The notes: a model not told the origin generated them from the letters alone. Positions 52,452 to 64,000 are shown, numbered from the stretch's first letter. The stretch is 64,000 nucleotides of DNA from Acholeplasma sp. (GCA_003605085.1 QZKD01000016.1:58101-122100), one strand, 5' to 3'. Translations and numbers: made by a program.

Positions 52452-52901
52452 ATGCTAACATCAACATTTATCATGCTTAAACCGGATGCGGTGAAACGAG
52501 GATTAACCAACACGATTATTCAGATTTTTCAAGAAAATGGCTATCAAATCAAGCGTCAAAAAGAGGTCGTTGTCGATCGTAATCTTATCTTAAAGCATTA
52601 TGAAGAAGTGATTATTCGTGTGAATAAACCGTATTTCGAACAAGCAATCTTAGATTTTTTTGATGGACAGAAAGTCATTGCTCTTGAACTCCAAAAAGAA
52701 GGGGATCATGTCATTGAAGATGTGCGTGCTCTTGTTGGTGCTACCGATCCCGCTAAAGCAGATCCTTCAAGTATTCGTGGACGCTATGGCGAAGATTCAT
52801 TAGAAGCATCGATGAGTCAAAAGCGCACTTTAAGAAATCTGATTCACGCCTCTGATTCAGTAGAAAGTGCAAAACAAGAACTTTCACTCTGGTTTAACTA
52901 A
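52452..52901 (+). CDS. ndk: Nucleoside diphosphate kinase
   Basis: 149 residues, transfers the terminal phosphate between nucleoside tri- and diphosphates. KPDAVKRG at the N-terminus, and the phosphorylated H132 in LIHASDSVESA; the usual NIIHGSDS has glycine where this has alanine. GAGGAGG precedes ATG 52452. It is followed by a protease gene with 15 nt between, probably one transcript. Confidence 0.9.
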   Translation: MLTSTFIMLKPDAVKRGLTNTIIQIFQENGYQIKRQKEVVVDRNLILKHYEEVIIRVNKPYFEQAILDFFDGQKVIALELQKEGDHVIEDVRALVGATDPAKADPSSIRGRYGEDSLEASMSQKRTLRNLIHASDSVESAKQELSLWFN

Positions 52902-52916
52902 ATAAAGGAGGATTTT

Positions 52917-54149
52917 ATGGCTTATTTTGTGATTGGATTACTTATTTTGGTGTATGTATTTGAAACGATTATTTCATCCCTTAATCATCAAATGAGAAAA
53001 AAACCTATCCCTAAGCTTGCTGAAGGGATTTATGATGAAGAAAAGTATCAAAAATGGTTGAATTACTCCCTAGATACCCATCAATTTTCACAGGTACAAA
53101 GAGGAGTGAGTTTATTACTCATGCTCAGTTTTCTTGTCTTTGGCGTGTTTGGATGGCTTGAATCACTGACAAATGCATGGTCATCAAGTGCTATCTTGAA
53201 CACATTATATTTCCTTGGTATCTATGCAGTGTTTTCCATGATCATCTCAATTCCTTTTCGCTATTATCAACAGTTTGTCATTGAAGCGAAATATGGGTTT
53301 AATAAAACGACTAAAAAAACCTTTGTATCTGACTATATCAAGCGCTTAGTCATTACATTTGTACTCGGTGGAGGAATTATCGCTGGTCTTCATGCAATCT
53401 ACCTTTTAGTTGTCGACTCCCAAGGTGGAATATGGACATTTATCGGTCTAGCTTGGGTTGCCGCTGCCTTATTCATCATGATTTTGTTCTTGTTCTTAAA
53501 TCGCTTATTGATTCGCCTTTTCAATAAAGTCACGCCACTTCCAGAAGGTGAGCTCAGAGACAAGATTGAAGCCCTTGCGCATCAAGTCGGATTTAATCTA
53601 AAGGCACTTTATGTCATGGATGCATCCAAACGGTCAACCAAACTCAATGCATTCTTCACGGGTATCGGTAAAACAAAAGAAGTGGTTTTATTTGATACAC
53701 TCGTCGAAAAAATGTCAACAGATGAAATACTTGCCGTTTTAGCCCATGAACTCGGTCATTCCGTCCATAAAGATGTGATTCGTATGCTTATGCAGCAACT
53801 CCTTATTTTAGGCCTTTATGTTGGGTTGATTGGAGCTGTTTTATCGATCCCTTCACTTCACACGGCTTTTGGCTTAACCTCAGTTCATGTCGGATTTTCT
53901 GTCATTCTTTTCATGATATTAATTTCACCTATTGAGCTTATCTTAGGCATACCACTGAATTACTTATCACGTGTTGCTGAGTATAAAGCAGATGCTTTTT
54001 CAGCAAGCATGACATCCAAAGAAGCGATGCGAAGTGCGCTGAACGTATTATACCAACAGAACCTTTCCAATCTAAACCCTCATAAAGCAGCTATCTTACT
54101 CTATTATAGTCATCCAGCCATAGCTGATAGATTAGGTGCTCTTCAATAA
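52917..54149 (+). CDS. M48-family zinc metalloprotease, Ste24/CAAX-like
   Basis: 410 residues, seven or so membrane helices. Zinc motif HELGH at residues 277-281 and the third ligand in EYKADAF. It resembles CAAX prenyl protease 1-type M48 proteases; in bacteria these act on membrane or misfolded proteins. AAGGAGG precedes the ATG. Confidence 0.85.
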   Translation: MAYFVIGLLILVYVFETIISSLNHQMRKKPIPKLAEGIYDEEKYQKWLNYSLDTHQFSQVQRGVSLLLMLSFLVFGVFGWLESLTNAWSSSAILNTLYFLGIYAVFSMIISIPFRYYQQFVIEAKYGFNKTTKKTFVSDYIKRLVITFVLGGGIIAGLHAIYLLVVDSQGGIWTFIGLAWVAAALFIMILFLFLNRLLIRLFNKVTPLPEGELRDKIEALAHQVGFNLKALYVMDASKRSTKLNAFFTGIGKTKEVVLFDTLVEKMSTDEILAVLAHELGHSVHKDVIRMLMQQLLILGLYVGLIGAVLSIPSLHTAFGLTSVHVGFSVILFMILISPIELILGIPLNYLSRVAEYKADAFSASMTSKEAMRSALNVLYQQNLSNLNPHKAAILLYYSHPAIADRLGALQ

Positions 54150-54158
54150 AAAAATGAA

Positions 54159-54187
54159 CCCTTCTCGATATGAGAAGGGCTTTTATT
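54159..54187. terminator. Terminator between the M48 protease and the oxidoreductase
   Basis: CCCTTCTC pairs with GAGAAGGG around a 5-nt loop with A- and T-rich flanks, between convergent genes. Confidence 0.85.
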
Positions 54188-55422
54188 TATTTCTTTGACC
54201 GAGACTTTTCAAGTAATTTTTGATAAACGAAATCGGGAATCTCAGGATTTCCTTTAGAATAACACGGAATAAGTTGATCTTTAGCGACCAAAGGATCTGT
54301 ACATGCGATATCGTTTCTCACTTTTTCTCTTTCTTCTTTGATTCTCAAATTAGGTATGATCTTGGGTTTGTTTCCATCTAAAATGGAACGATACGCATAA
54401 AGTCCAGGGAGAAACATATCCAAAGCTTCATAGATATCGATGATATCCGCTTCATGACCCAGTACTTTTTCAATAAAATGATACATCGTGTAATAATCAC
54501 TACCGCCATGACCGAAGTCTTTGGCTATTTCGTGAAAAGTTTCTTTGGGTTCATATGTGACGACTTGACTGTCATCTGATCCTTCATCTTGATCAAGATT
54601 TAAGTATATACGTTCGACATCTTGAGTTAAACTATCTTCTCTGGCACTTTCCATACGCCCTTTCGATCCGTAGATGGAAAACCAGATCGAATTTTTAGCC
54701 AAATCTCCATGAATACTTTTAATGATTGCACCATTTTCTAGAGTAATCATTTCAATTCCTGCAGTTGCTCCTAGTTTACCCATGCGTTTCGCTCGACTAG
54801 AGTAAGGAATCTCAAAACCAATAACGGAGACAGGTCTTAGTTTAGTTATGTGAATAAGAGGTCCGATGGAGTGTGTCGCATAAAAAGTTGCATACATTCG
54901 GTTTCGCCAGTGATCTTTATGTCCATAGGTAATATCAGCCCAAATGGATTCACAATTATGAATATATTCAGCTTCACCATATTCAAAGGTACCTAATTTT
55001 CCAGCTTCAAAAAGCCGTTTCATTTCTCTTGGTGCTGGCATGTAACAATAATTTTCACCATATGCATAGATAAGTTTTGATTCTTCAATTGCTTCAACCA
55101 GTTCAACAGCCTCTTTTAAAGTTTGCACAGGAAGTACTTCAGAAAAAACATGAAGTCCTTTTTTAAGTGCTTTTATCGCAAACGGTGCATGTTCAGTTGC
55201 ATAGTTGGCTAAAACCACAGCATCCATCGGATGATTTAAAAATTCATCATAGGAGTGATAATAGGTTATTTTTGGATCATTCAATTGTGTTTTAAGTTCA
55301 TTTAGACCTTTTTCGTAATAGTCGCAGATAGCGACTAGTTCTGCATTTCCTGCTTTTTTAGCGTAGTTGATCATCGAAGAACCTCGACCGATACCAAGCA
55401 CACCAACCCTTACTTTGTTCAT
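54187..55422 (-). CDS. Gfo/Idh/MocA-family oxidoreductase
   Basis: 411 residues. NAD(P) fold GVLGIGRGSSMINYAK, typical LHVFSEVLPVQTLKEA in place of the usual EKP lysine motif. The lysine is replaced by a VLP sequence, so catalysis may differ, as in the glycosidase-like Gfo/Idh branch (GH109-type). GGTC-AAATG supports ATG at 55422. Substrate probably a sugar or amino-sugar; unproven. Confidence 0.72.
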   Translation of the reverse strand: MNKVRVGVLGIGRGSSMINYAKKAGNAELVAICDYYEKGLNELKTQLNDPKITYYHSYDEFLNHPMDAVVLANYATEHAPFAIKALKKGLHVFSEVLPVQTLKEAVELVEAIEESKLIYAYGENYCYMPAPREMKRLFEAGKLGTFEYGEAEYIHNCESIWADITYGHKDHWRNRMYATFYATHSIGPLIHITKLRPVSVIGFEIPYSSRAKRMGKLGATAGIEMITLENGAIIKSIHGDLAKNSIWFSIYGSKGRMESAREDSLTQDVERIYLNLDQDEGSDDSQVVTYEPKETFHEIAKDFGHGGSDYYTMYHFIEKVLGHEADIIDIYEALDMFLPGLYAYRSILDGNKPKIIPNLRIKEEREKVRNDIACTDPLVAKDQLIPCYSKGNPEIPDFVYQKLLEKSRSKK

Positions 55423-55517
55423 CATTTGACCTTCTTTCCAAAATGATTGTATCACGAATTAGCAAGAAATAAAGAAGAAGCAGTATAATAATAATAGTTC
55501 GTATGAAGGAGAATACC

Positions 55518-56204
55518 ATGTGGCAAACTAGTTATAAAAAAGCAGTAACCTTGAGCTATGATGATGGAATTATGCAAGACATAAAACTCGTTGAACTTCT
55601 AAATAAATATCATCTAAAGGCGACATTTAATATCAATACAGGTCTAAATCATCTGGACCATGATTTTTTTATTCAAGATCACCATATATCGCATATCCCG
55701 CTTGATCAAATGGTTGATCTATATCAAGGCCATGAAATTGCTGTGCATACCTATTCTCATCCGCATCTCACTTTGTTATCCGATCATGAGGTATCGATTG
55801 AACTTCATCTGGATATTGATATGATCGAACAAATATTTCACAAAAAACCAGTAGGTATGGCCTATCCCTATGGTAGTTATGATGATCGAATCGTCAAACT
55901 TGTGCGTCAAGCAGGACTTTTTTATGCGAGAACAGTTGAATCCAATCACCAAACAGCCCTTCAAGATGATCTTTTGAGATTTCAACCGACATGTCACCAT
56001 AACGACTTAAATATTTTTGACATCATCGATCAATTTTTAGCATATGATGGAAATGAACCTCAGATTTTATACATTTGGGGACATAGTTATGAAGGTGATG
56101 TTGACGACAATTGGGATCATATTGAACGAGTTTTCAAAAAAATTTCTGGCCATAATGATGTCTTTTATGGAACCAATGAAGATGTACTTATCTTTAAAAA
56201 ATAA
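55518..56204 (+). CDS. Polysaccharide deacetylase (NodB-type)
   Basis: 228 residues, no signal peptide. Metal site D15-D16 in SYDDG and H77/H81 in HTYSHPHL; the motif AYPYGSYD and WGHSYE near the end complete the active site. Intracellular or secreted by another route, it may remove N-acetyl groups from glycan fragments. AAGGAG supports ATG at 55518. Divergent from the oxidoreductase at 54187. Confidence 0.78.
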   Translation: MWQTSYKKAVTLSYDDGIMQDIKLVELLNKYHLKATFNINTGLNHLDHDFFIQDHHISHIPLDQMVDLYQGHEIAVHTYSHPHLTLLSDHEVSIELHLDIDMIEQIFHKKPVGMAYPYGSYDDRIVKLVRQAGLFYARTVESNHQTALQDDLLRFQPTCHHNDLNIFDIIDQFLAYDGNEPQILYIWGHSYEGDVDDNWDHIERVFKKISGHNDVFYGTNEDVLIFKK

Positions 56205-56245
56205 TCCTTTGAGGATATGACAATAAGTGATTTTTTTCATAATCA

Positions 56246-56274
56246 TTGAAATGCATCTTAATGATGTTTATAAT
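56246..56274 (+). promoter_or_regulatory. Promoter of the tldD-tldE operon
   Basis: TTGAAA (56246-56251) and TATAAT (56269-56274) with a 17-bp spacer, 40 bp before the tldD start. Confidence 0.75.
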
Positions 56275-56313
56275 AGATGTAAAGTTTAACTTTAAATAGA
56301 AAGAGGGGAAGCT

Positions 56314-57699
56314 ATGCTAACCAAAGCTGAATTACAAAGACTTATTGAAGAGGGTCTTGAAACTGGTGCTGATTTTGCCGAAATATTTTTAGAGGATACC
56401 TTATCTTCTGTCATCCGAGTCAATAATGGTGAAGTCACCCAAATTGATCGTGGAAATACCTATGGCGCAGGTGTTCGCTTGATTCAAGGAGCAGATGAAG
56501 TCTATGGCTACACCAACTTCATTTCTTATGATCAAATCCTTGATGTAGTTAAAAATCTTCGCGCATCTTTTCAAGGAAATAAAGTCAATGCAGAAGTACT
56601 AAGCGACCCTAAACCTCATGTATATAACATCAAAAGACCTATGCATCACGTCCCTATTGAAGAAAAAAAAGAAAAATTAATACATTTATCAAATTTAATT
56701 AAATCGTATGATCAAAGAATTATCCAAGCGACTTCTCAACTCATTGAAAATGAACAAAAAGTATGGATTGTCAATTCACAAGGTGTCTATCAAGATGATG
56801 TAAGAACCCATACACGCGTCTTTCTCATGGCGGTTGCACAAGATCAAGGCGTGATGCAACAATCCTACGAAGGTCCTGGCCGTTCGATGGGTTTTGAAAT
56901 CTTTGATGAAATTGATTTCAACCAACTCGCCATCGATACAGCAACGAGTGCCATCACTTTACTCACAGCAGAAGATATGACACCACAAATTATGCCTGTG
57001 GTTTTACATAATGCGTTTGGTGGGGTTATTTTCCATGAAGCTTGTGGTCATCCCCTTGAAGCGACTGCGGTTGCTAAAGGCTTATCTCCATTTGTGGGTA
57101 AGTTAGGTGAAAAGATTGGTTCTGATGTCGTCACAGCATATGATGATGGTACTTTAGATGGTACTTGGGGAACAACTAACTTTGATGATGAAGGGAAACC
57201 TACTCAGAAAAATCTTCTCATTGAAAATGGTGTGTTAAAAGGATACCTTATCGATTACCGTAATAGTCGTAAAATGAAGATGGATCCTACGGGTTCGGCA
57301 CGTCGCCAATCCTATAAATTTTCCCCAACGTCTCGAATGAATACGACCTATATTGCACCAGGTAAGGATAAATTTGAAGATATTATCAAAGATACAAAAT
57401 ATGGTTTATTTGCAAAGAAACTCGGTGGAGGCACTGTCGTTCCTGCAACAGGTGAATTCAACTTCGCCGTTCAAGAAGGATACATGATTGAAGATGGCAA
57501 ACTCACAAAGCCTGTCCGTGGGGCAATGCTGATCGGTCATGGGAAAGATGTGTTATTTAAAATCGATCGTGTTGCAGATAACCTAGAACTTGGTCAAGGG
57601 ATGTGTGGATCGATTTCAGGATCGATTCCTGTGGATGTCGGACAACCGACCATTCGTGTTTCATCGATGACCGTGGGCGGCGCAGGAGGTAAAAAATAA
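56314..57699 (+). CDS. tldD: TldD-type metalloprotease subunit
   Basis: 461 residues. The zinc-site helix HEACGH (residues 241-246) and the C-terminal conserved SGSIPVDVGQPTIRVSSMT mark TldD, the catalytic partner of TldE in a peptidase that trims unfolded or small peptides (microcin B17, CcdA). GAAGAGGGG-like ribosome site precedes ATG. Its stop overlaps the next start by one base. Confidence 0.9.
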   Translation: MLTKAELQRLIEEGLETGADFAEIFLEDTLSSVIRVNNGEVTQIDRGNTYGAGVRLIQGADEVYGYTNFISYDQILDVVKNLRASFQGNKVNAEVLSDPKPHVYNIKRPMHHVPIEEKKEKLIHLSNLIKSYDQRIIQATSQLIENEQKVWIVNSQGVYQDDVRTHTRVFLMAVAQDQGVMQQSYEGPGRSMGFEIFDEIDFNQLAIDTATSAITLLTAEDMTPQIMPVVLHNAFGGVIFHEACGHPLEATAVAKGLSPFVGKLGEKIGSDVVTAYDDGTLDGTWGTTNFDDEGKPTQKNLLIENGVLKGYLIDYRNSRKMKMDPTGSARRQSYKFSPTSRMNTTYIAPGKDKFEDIIKDTKYGLFAKKLGGGTVVPATGEFNFAVQEGYMIEDGKLTKPVRGAMLIGHGKDVLFKIDRVADNLELGQGMCGSISGSIPVDVGQPTIRVSSMTVGGAGGKK

Positions 57700-59009
57700 T
57701 GTATACACGTTGGATTGAATTAGGTAAAGCCAAAGGGCTTACCGATCTTGAAGTGTTTGCTGTAAGAAATAAATCACTTGCACTCACCATATACCAAGGC
57801 AAACTTGAAAAACATGTCAAAAGTGATGTTGAACAAGTGTCCATCCGTGGGATTTATAAAGAAAAATTATCGACCATTCGTTTTGAAAACTTAAGTGATC
57901 AAAACGTGGATAAGATGCTCGATCAACTCATTGAAAATGCGAAAGCACTCACTGCAAGTGAACCCGCGATCATTTTCGAAGGTTCGCCCTCTTATCCAAA
58001 GATTGAAGAAGAACTCTTTGATTTCAATTTGGTTCCTGTGACAGAGAAAATTGAACTTTTAAAAAGACTTGAACAAGGCATTCTTGATAACCCAAGTGTG
58101 ACACAAGTTCAAACGACCCAATATCAAGAACTCGATGTCGAAACGACACTTATCAACTCCAAAGGGCTTCATCTATCCAAGCGAAATACGTATGCTTATG
58201 CCTATGCCATCGGAGTCTTTCAGAAAGACGAAGACATCAAAACAGCCTATGATGTGAAACTTGTCAAAGACTTCCATCAGTTTAATGTTGAAGAAATGAT
58301 TAAGTCAACTGTGGATCAAGGCTTATCCAAATTAGGAGGAAAATCGATTCCAACAAGAAGTTACCCAGTGGTTTTCTCTAATGAAATGTTTTCCGAAATT
58401 TTAGGTGCTTTCACTTCGATTTTCTCAGGAGAAGCTGCTTATCGAAATATGTCAGCATTAAAGAATAAACTTGGCGAAAAAGTATTTGGCGAAAACATCA
58501 ATTTGATCAATGATCCTCTCCATAAACCTTCTCACTTTAAAATTCCATTTGATGATGAAGGTGTCGCTTGTCAAAAGCGCTATGTCGTTGAAAATGGCGT
58601 CTTTAAGGGATTTAATCACAATCTTAAGACCGCATCTATTTTCAAAACTGAACCTACTGGAAATGGATTTAATGGTGGGATTGCTCCAACGAACTTCTAC
58701 TTAGAACCAGGAAGTCACTCTTTTGATGAGATGATTTCAAAGATTGAAGATGGCGTGTATATTACGGATTTAGTAGGTATCCATGCAGGTGTAAAAGCAG
58801 TTTCAGGCGATTTCAGTTTACAAGCCAGTGGCATGAAGATTTCCCACGGAAAACTTGATCACGCAGTGAAGATGATCGTTGTTTCGGGAAATTTCTTTAC
58901 GATGATGAATCAAGTGGTTGATCTAGCCAGTGATTTAAAATATGATTTATCTGGTGTAGCAAGCCCAAGTGTGTATGTGGGTCCACTGATGATCAGTGGT
59001 GAAGCTTAA
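57699..59009 (+). CDS. tldE: TldE/PmbA-type metalloprotease subunit
   Basis: 436 residues, homologous to TldD but without the HExxxH site, as in TldE/PmbA. GNGFNGGIAPTNFYLEPGS and VKAVSGDFSLQASGM are family segments. The TldD-TldE pair forms the active peptidase. One-base overlap with tldD indicates coupling; ended by a strong terminator. Confidence 0.88.
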   Translation: MYTRWIELGKAKGLTDLEVFAVRNKSLALTIYQGKLEKHVKSDVEQVSIRGIYKEKLSTIRFENLSDQNVDKMLDQLIENAKALTASEPAIIFEGSPSYPKIEEELFDFNLVPVTEKIELLKRLEQGILDNPSVTQVQTTQYQELDVETTLINSKGLHLSKRNTYAYAYAIGVFQKDEDIKTAYDVKLVKDFHQFNVEEMIKSTVDQGLSKLGGKSIPTRSYPVVFSNEMFSEILGAFTSIFSGEAAYRNMSALKNKLGEKVFGENINLINDPLHKPSHFKIPFDDEGVACQKRYVVENGVFKGFNHNLKTASIFKTEPTGNGFNGGIAPTNFYLEPGSHSFDEMISKIEDGVYITDLVGIHAGVKAVSGDFSLQASGMKISHGKLDHAVKMIVVSGNFFTMMNQVVDLASDLKYDLSGVASPSVYVGPLMISGEA

Positions 59010-59014
59010 TGATG

Positions 59015-59045
59015 AAAGGGATTCTTCGAGAATCCCTTTTTTTTG
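59015..59045 (+). terminator. Terminator of tldD-tldE
   Basis: Perfect 11-bp stem AAAGGGATTCT / AGAATCCCTTT with loop TCG, followed by more T. Confidence 0.9.
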
Positions 59046-59111
59046 TTATTTCGTAAGTTTTCTTGTGTATTATAGCCTTCACCTTTTATAATAGAGATAG
59101 TAGGTGATTAT

Positions 59112-59951
59112 ATGATTGGTGCTATCATAGGTGATATTGTTGGTTCTCGCTTCGAATTTAAACCTATCAAACGAAAAGCGTTTAATTTTTTATATGAAAC
59201 GTGTCGCTTTACGGATGATTCAGTCATGACAATCGCTGTTGGGTTATCTCTTTTGGAAAAAAACATCACTTACAAAGTGATGCAACAAAAAGCGATTGAG
59301 ACCATGCAGAGATTGGGTCAAGCGTATCCTCATGCAGGATATGGTGCGATGTTTCTTGATTGGGTATTCGCTGATGAACCCAAACCATACCATAGTTATG
59401 GGAATGGAGCAGCCATGCGAGTGTCTGCTTGTGGTATTGTTGCGAAAAGCGTAGAAGAAGCTAAACATTTATCAAAACTAATCACCGAAGTCTCCCACAA
59501 TCATGAAGAGGGACTTAAAGGAGCAGAAGCTACTGCGTTAGCTGTTCATCTTGCACGTAGTGGCAAGACTAAACAAGAAATGTATGATCATCTAAAAAAG
59601 TATTATGATCTCGGATTTTCGATCGATGAGATCAGACCCAGTTATCATTTCACTGAAAAATCTGAAGAAACCGTTCCCCAAGCATTGGTCTGTTTTTTTG
59701 AATCGACTGACTTTGAAGATGCCATTCGGCTTGCGGTATCTTTAGGTGGTGATGCTGATACTTTAGCTGCAATTACTGGAAGTATTGCTGCTGAGTATTA
59801 TGGTGTCCCCAAATGGATGCACTATAAAGCAAGAACCTATTTAACTCAAGAACTTAAAACTTATCTTGGGGATTTTGAAAAAATATACCCTCCCAAATTT
59901 AACGATAAAATCATTAAAGAACGTCCTTTTTTCACCAATCTAAGACTTTAG
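59112..59951 (+). CDS. ADP-ribosylglycohydrolase-family protein (DraG-like)
   Basis: 279 residues. N-terminal GAIIGDIVGSRFEF, FTDDSVMT and the magnesium-site GGDADTLAAITGS identify the family, which removes ADP-ribose from proteins or small molecules. No ADP-ribosyltransferase is adjacent. GTG-AT ribosome context is weak. It is followed closely by queG. Confidence 0.85.
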   Translation: MIGAIIGDIVGSRFEFKPIKRKAFNFLYETCRFTDDSVMTIAVGLSLLEKNITYKVMQQKAIETMQRLGQAYPHAGYGAMFLDWVFADEPKPYHSYGNGAAMRVSACGIVAKSVEEAKHLSKLITEVSHNHEEGLKGAEATALAVHLARSGKTKQEMYDHLKKYYDLGFSIDEIRPSYHFTEKSEETVPQALVCFFESTDFEDAIRLAVSLGGDADTLAAITGSIAAEYYGVPKWMHYKARTYLTQELKTYLGDFEKIYPPKFNDKIIKERPFFTNLRL

Positions 59952-59959
59952 GGGTGCTC

Positions 59960-60909
59960 ATGCATATCAAAAGACTTTATGAACTGTTTCAATCTTCATT
60001 TGATCTGGTAGGAATCATTCATACCAAACGATATTTAAATGAGATAAAAGCGATGGGAAGAGAAGTCCCACATGTGGACTATCCAACCATGGTTGTTTTA
60101 GGCTTAGCTTATCCGATGCGTATCTTAAAGCATTCCAACACACATTTGGTGTCATCTTTTTATACGCATGGAAGTGATTATCATACGGTGCTTAAGGAAA
60201 GAATTCATCATGTGATGAAAGAGATACCCTATCCTTATGAACTCGGGGTCGATAATCATCCCCATAACGAAAGACTAGCTGCAAGTCTTGCGGGTTTAGG
60301 ATTCTTTGGAAAAAATCAGTTGATGATTAATAATAAACTCGGTTCTTATTTCTTTCTTGGTATCGTCTTTATCGATATGAATCTTGAACAAGAGATGACA
60401 CTTTTTGTCGATGATGACTGTGGAGATTGTCAGATATGCATTCAAAACTGTCCCACACATGCTTTAGATCACGGATATGATATGAATCTTTGCATGAGTT
60501 ATTACAATCAAGCAAAAAGAGTCATCACTGATGATGAAATGCACGCAAACTATTTACTTTTTGGATGTGATATCTGTCAAAGAGTATGCCCAAAAAATGT
60601 GAAGAAAGGGACGATTATTCATCCAGAATTTGAGCTTTCTGGTAAAGAAATGGTCTCGATTATGGACTTGTTCACCCTCTCTGAAAAGCAATTCAGAGAA
60701 AACTATCAAGGAATGTCTTATCTTTGGAAAGGGAAAACAGTCCTTATGCGCAATACATTAATGTTACTTCTTAAACATAAAAATACAGGTTATATTCATG
60801 AAATTGAAGAGACTCTTGTTAAGTATCATGCTCCTTGGTATCAAGATACAGCCAAACGGGTCTTAAAAGCATTAAAAGATTTGGATGAGAAAGGACTTAT
60901 GGTGAAGTT

Positions 60910-60913
<4 letters not shown>
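59960..60913 (+). CDS. queG: Epoxyqueuosine reductase
   Basis: 317 residues. Two [4Fe-4S] cysteine sets are present: CGDCQICIQNCP and GCDICQRVCPKN, and the cobalamin/active-site region RLAASLAGLGFFGKNQLM. It carries out the last step of queuosine synthesis in tRNA. Slightly short versus the usual 360-390, missing part of the C-terminal HEAT-like region. AGGGG precedes the ATG at 59960. It overlaps the next gene by four bases. Confidence 0.88.
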
Positions 60914-63304
<2,391 letters not shown>

Positions 63305-63310
63305 TTCTAT

Positions 63311-63333
63311 ACCACGGGAAACCGTGGTTTTTT
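63311..63333. terminator. Terminator between the GH2 gene and the lipoprotein
   Basis: ACCACGG-GAAA-CCGTGGT with a GAAA tetraloop, followed by TTTTT; between convergent genes. Confidence 0.9.
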
Positions 63334-63745
63334 ATTCGATGGTGAACGTAACGGTTTCCATTAGATCGAGATCCAAATAAATTCGAATTTCATATTCGCC
63401 AGTCGGCCAGTCATTCGTAGGCTTTGACAAACTGAAGTAGAAGTACATATTGATCTCATCAATCGTAAGTAAACTATCTGCGATGTATTCTTCACTATCG
63501 CCTTCAACATAATACCAATCCACTTGAACAATTGAATCAATGGTCGCCCCTTCAATACTTCCTGTGAGATAAATGATTGGAGTTGTGGTTGTAAAAGTGG
63601 ATGTCGGTGAAATCGGCATATAATCTTCATCTATGGCAGTAGAGGTTTCTAAATCAACAAACTTGGCTGTGGAAAAACTGCAGCCTGCAAACATGAAACT
63701 GAGTAGTAGCAATAAAACAAAAGCAAGTAAACTCGTTTTTTTCAT
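63332..63745 (-). CDS. Small lipoprotein of unknown function
   Basis: 137 residues. Signal peptide MKKTSLLAFVLLLLLS and lipobox FAGC give a lipid-anchored protein. The rest is a beta-rich domain with acidic and threonine-rich segments (STFTTTTPII). No family recognised. GGAG with ATG at 63745. Confidence 0.65.
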   Translation of the reverse strand: MKKTSLLAFVLLLLLSFMFAGCSFSTAKFVDLETSTAIDEDYMPISPTSTFTTTTPIIYLTGSIEGATIDSIVQVDWYYVEGDSEEYIADSLLTIDEINMYFYFSLSKPTNDWPTGEYEIRIYLDLDLMETVTFTIE

Positions 63746-63880
63746 TGGTTTCTCCTTCGTATTTTTCTGTTTTAACGTAGATGTATATCTTTAGTGTATC
63801 TAAAAATGAGGGAGATTACAACAAAAAAAGTGAAAGAATAACCAAAAAATGAGTCATTTTAGGAATGAATTTACTTCATA

Positions 63881-64000
63881 TTATTGAACAAATAGAACTA
63901 GAGATGCTGCCATAATGATCATACCTGTCATCAAACCATAGATCGCAATATGATGTTCACCATGCTTTTCAGCAGTTGGAAGAAGTTCATCTAAAGAAAT
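63881..64000 (-). CDS. C-terminal end of a ZIP-family zinc transporter (ZupT-like), partial
   Basis: The minus strand is open from the window edge to TAA at 63881-63883, 39 codons. The peptide begins ISLDELLPTAEKHG and ends ASLVLFVQ, with HHIAIYGLMTGMIIMA between; this closely matches the last helix of ZupT-type metal transporters (for example the VDELMP...YG...GM...SLVL pattern of E. coli ZupT). The bulk of the gene is outside the window. Confidence 0.75.
   Translation of the reverse strand: MSLDELLPTAEKHGEHHIAIYGLMTGMIIMAASLVLFVQ

Overview
The window is AT-rich bacterial chromosome, densely packed, with short operons on both strands and many intrinsic terminators. TGA is used as a normal stop (for example the Nudix gene and several convergent genes end in TGA), so this is not a code-4 mycoplasma. 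The gene set points to a low-GC Bacillota or Mollicutes-type organism that kept the standard code: a GlpP antiterminator, a lipoteichoic-acid-synthase-like enzyme, a Y-family polymerase next to a YolD-like gene, a MhqR-type quinone-stress operon, GS-I glutamine synthetase and lipoproteins with a lipobox. Acholeplasma- or Izemoplasma-like lineages fit best. This placement is inference from gene content; no rRNA is present to settle it.

Layout. 1-2.8 kb: end of an upstream gene, then glgA-glgC (glycogen synthesis) behind a strong promoter with an 18-bp LacI-type dyad. 2.9-7.4 kb: Nudix and HD hydrolases, alanine dehydrogenase, a GltS-like glutamate carrier, and a CBS-pair protein with a structured leader. 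7.4-13.3 kb: an acyltransferase/DUF6320 pair divergent from a quinone-detoxification operon (mhqO-mhqR-mhqD type), then DUF2087, pyroglutamyl peptidase and an acetyltransferase. 13.3-18.6 kb: RlmI-type rRNA methyltransferase, then an HTH/TPR-like regulator divergent from a secreted protein made of nine 16-residue repeats, followed by a membrane protein, a nitroreductase and an anchored hydrolase. 18.6-23.9 kb: glycerol operon glpP-glpA-like-oxidoreductase-DUF1667-glpK with two leader hairpins. 23.9-32.9 kb: LTA-synthase-like enzyme, YolD/Y-family polymerase, cyclophilin, EamA exporter, PadR/HAAS pair and small membrane proteins. 32.9-39.3 kb: purine, NAD and amino-acid genes (adenine deaminase, GMP reductase, nicotinamidase-like, racemase), a rhomboid and tRNA-Pro(CGG). 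39.3-47.1 kb: several GNATs, a sugar-type oxidoreductase, a diguanylate cyclase, and a thioredoxin-CcdA fusion before a cysteine desulfurase. 47.2-54.2 kb: glnA, a GH18 lipoprotein, RluA-type synthase, ndk and an M48 protease. 54.2-64 kb: oxidoreductase, polysaccharide deacetylase, tldD-tldE, ADP-ribosylglycohydrolase, queG, a methyltransferase, a GH2 glycosidase, a lipoprotein and the end of a ZupT-like zinc transporter.

Metabolically the picture is a heterotroph that stores glycogen, uses glycerol through glycerol-3-phosphate, interconverts alanine and pyruvate, takes up glutamate, makes glutamine, salvages purines and attacks external glycans. No phage, insertion sequence, CRISPR array or replication origin was seen. 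No stretch without a gene exceeds 300 bases; the longest (6713-6970, 16179-16429) are described in the entries.

The most unusual locus is 14.6-16.2 kb: a regulator resembling the peptide-sensing RRNPP class next to a secreted, highly repetitive, dibasic-punctuated protein, with a perfect 16-bp palindrome between them. It looks like a multi-copy peptide-signal precursor with its receptor, but this is a hypothesis.
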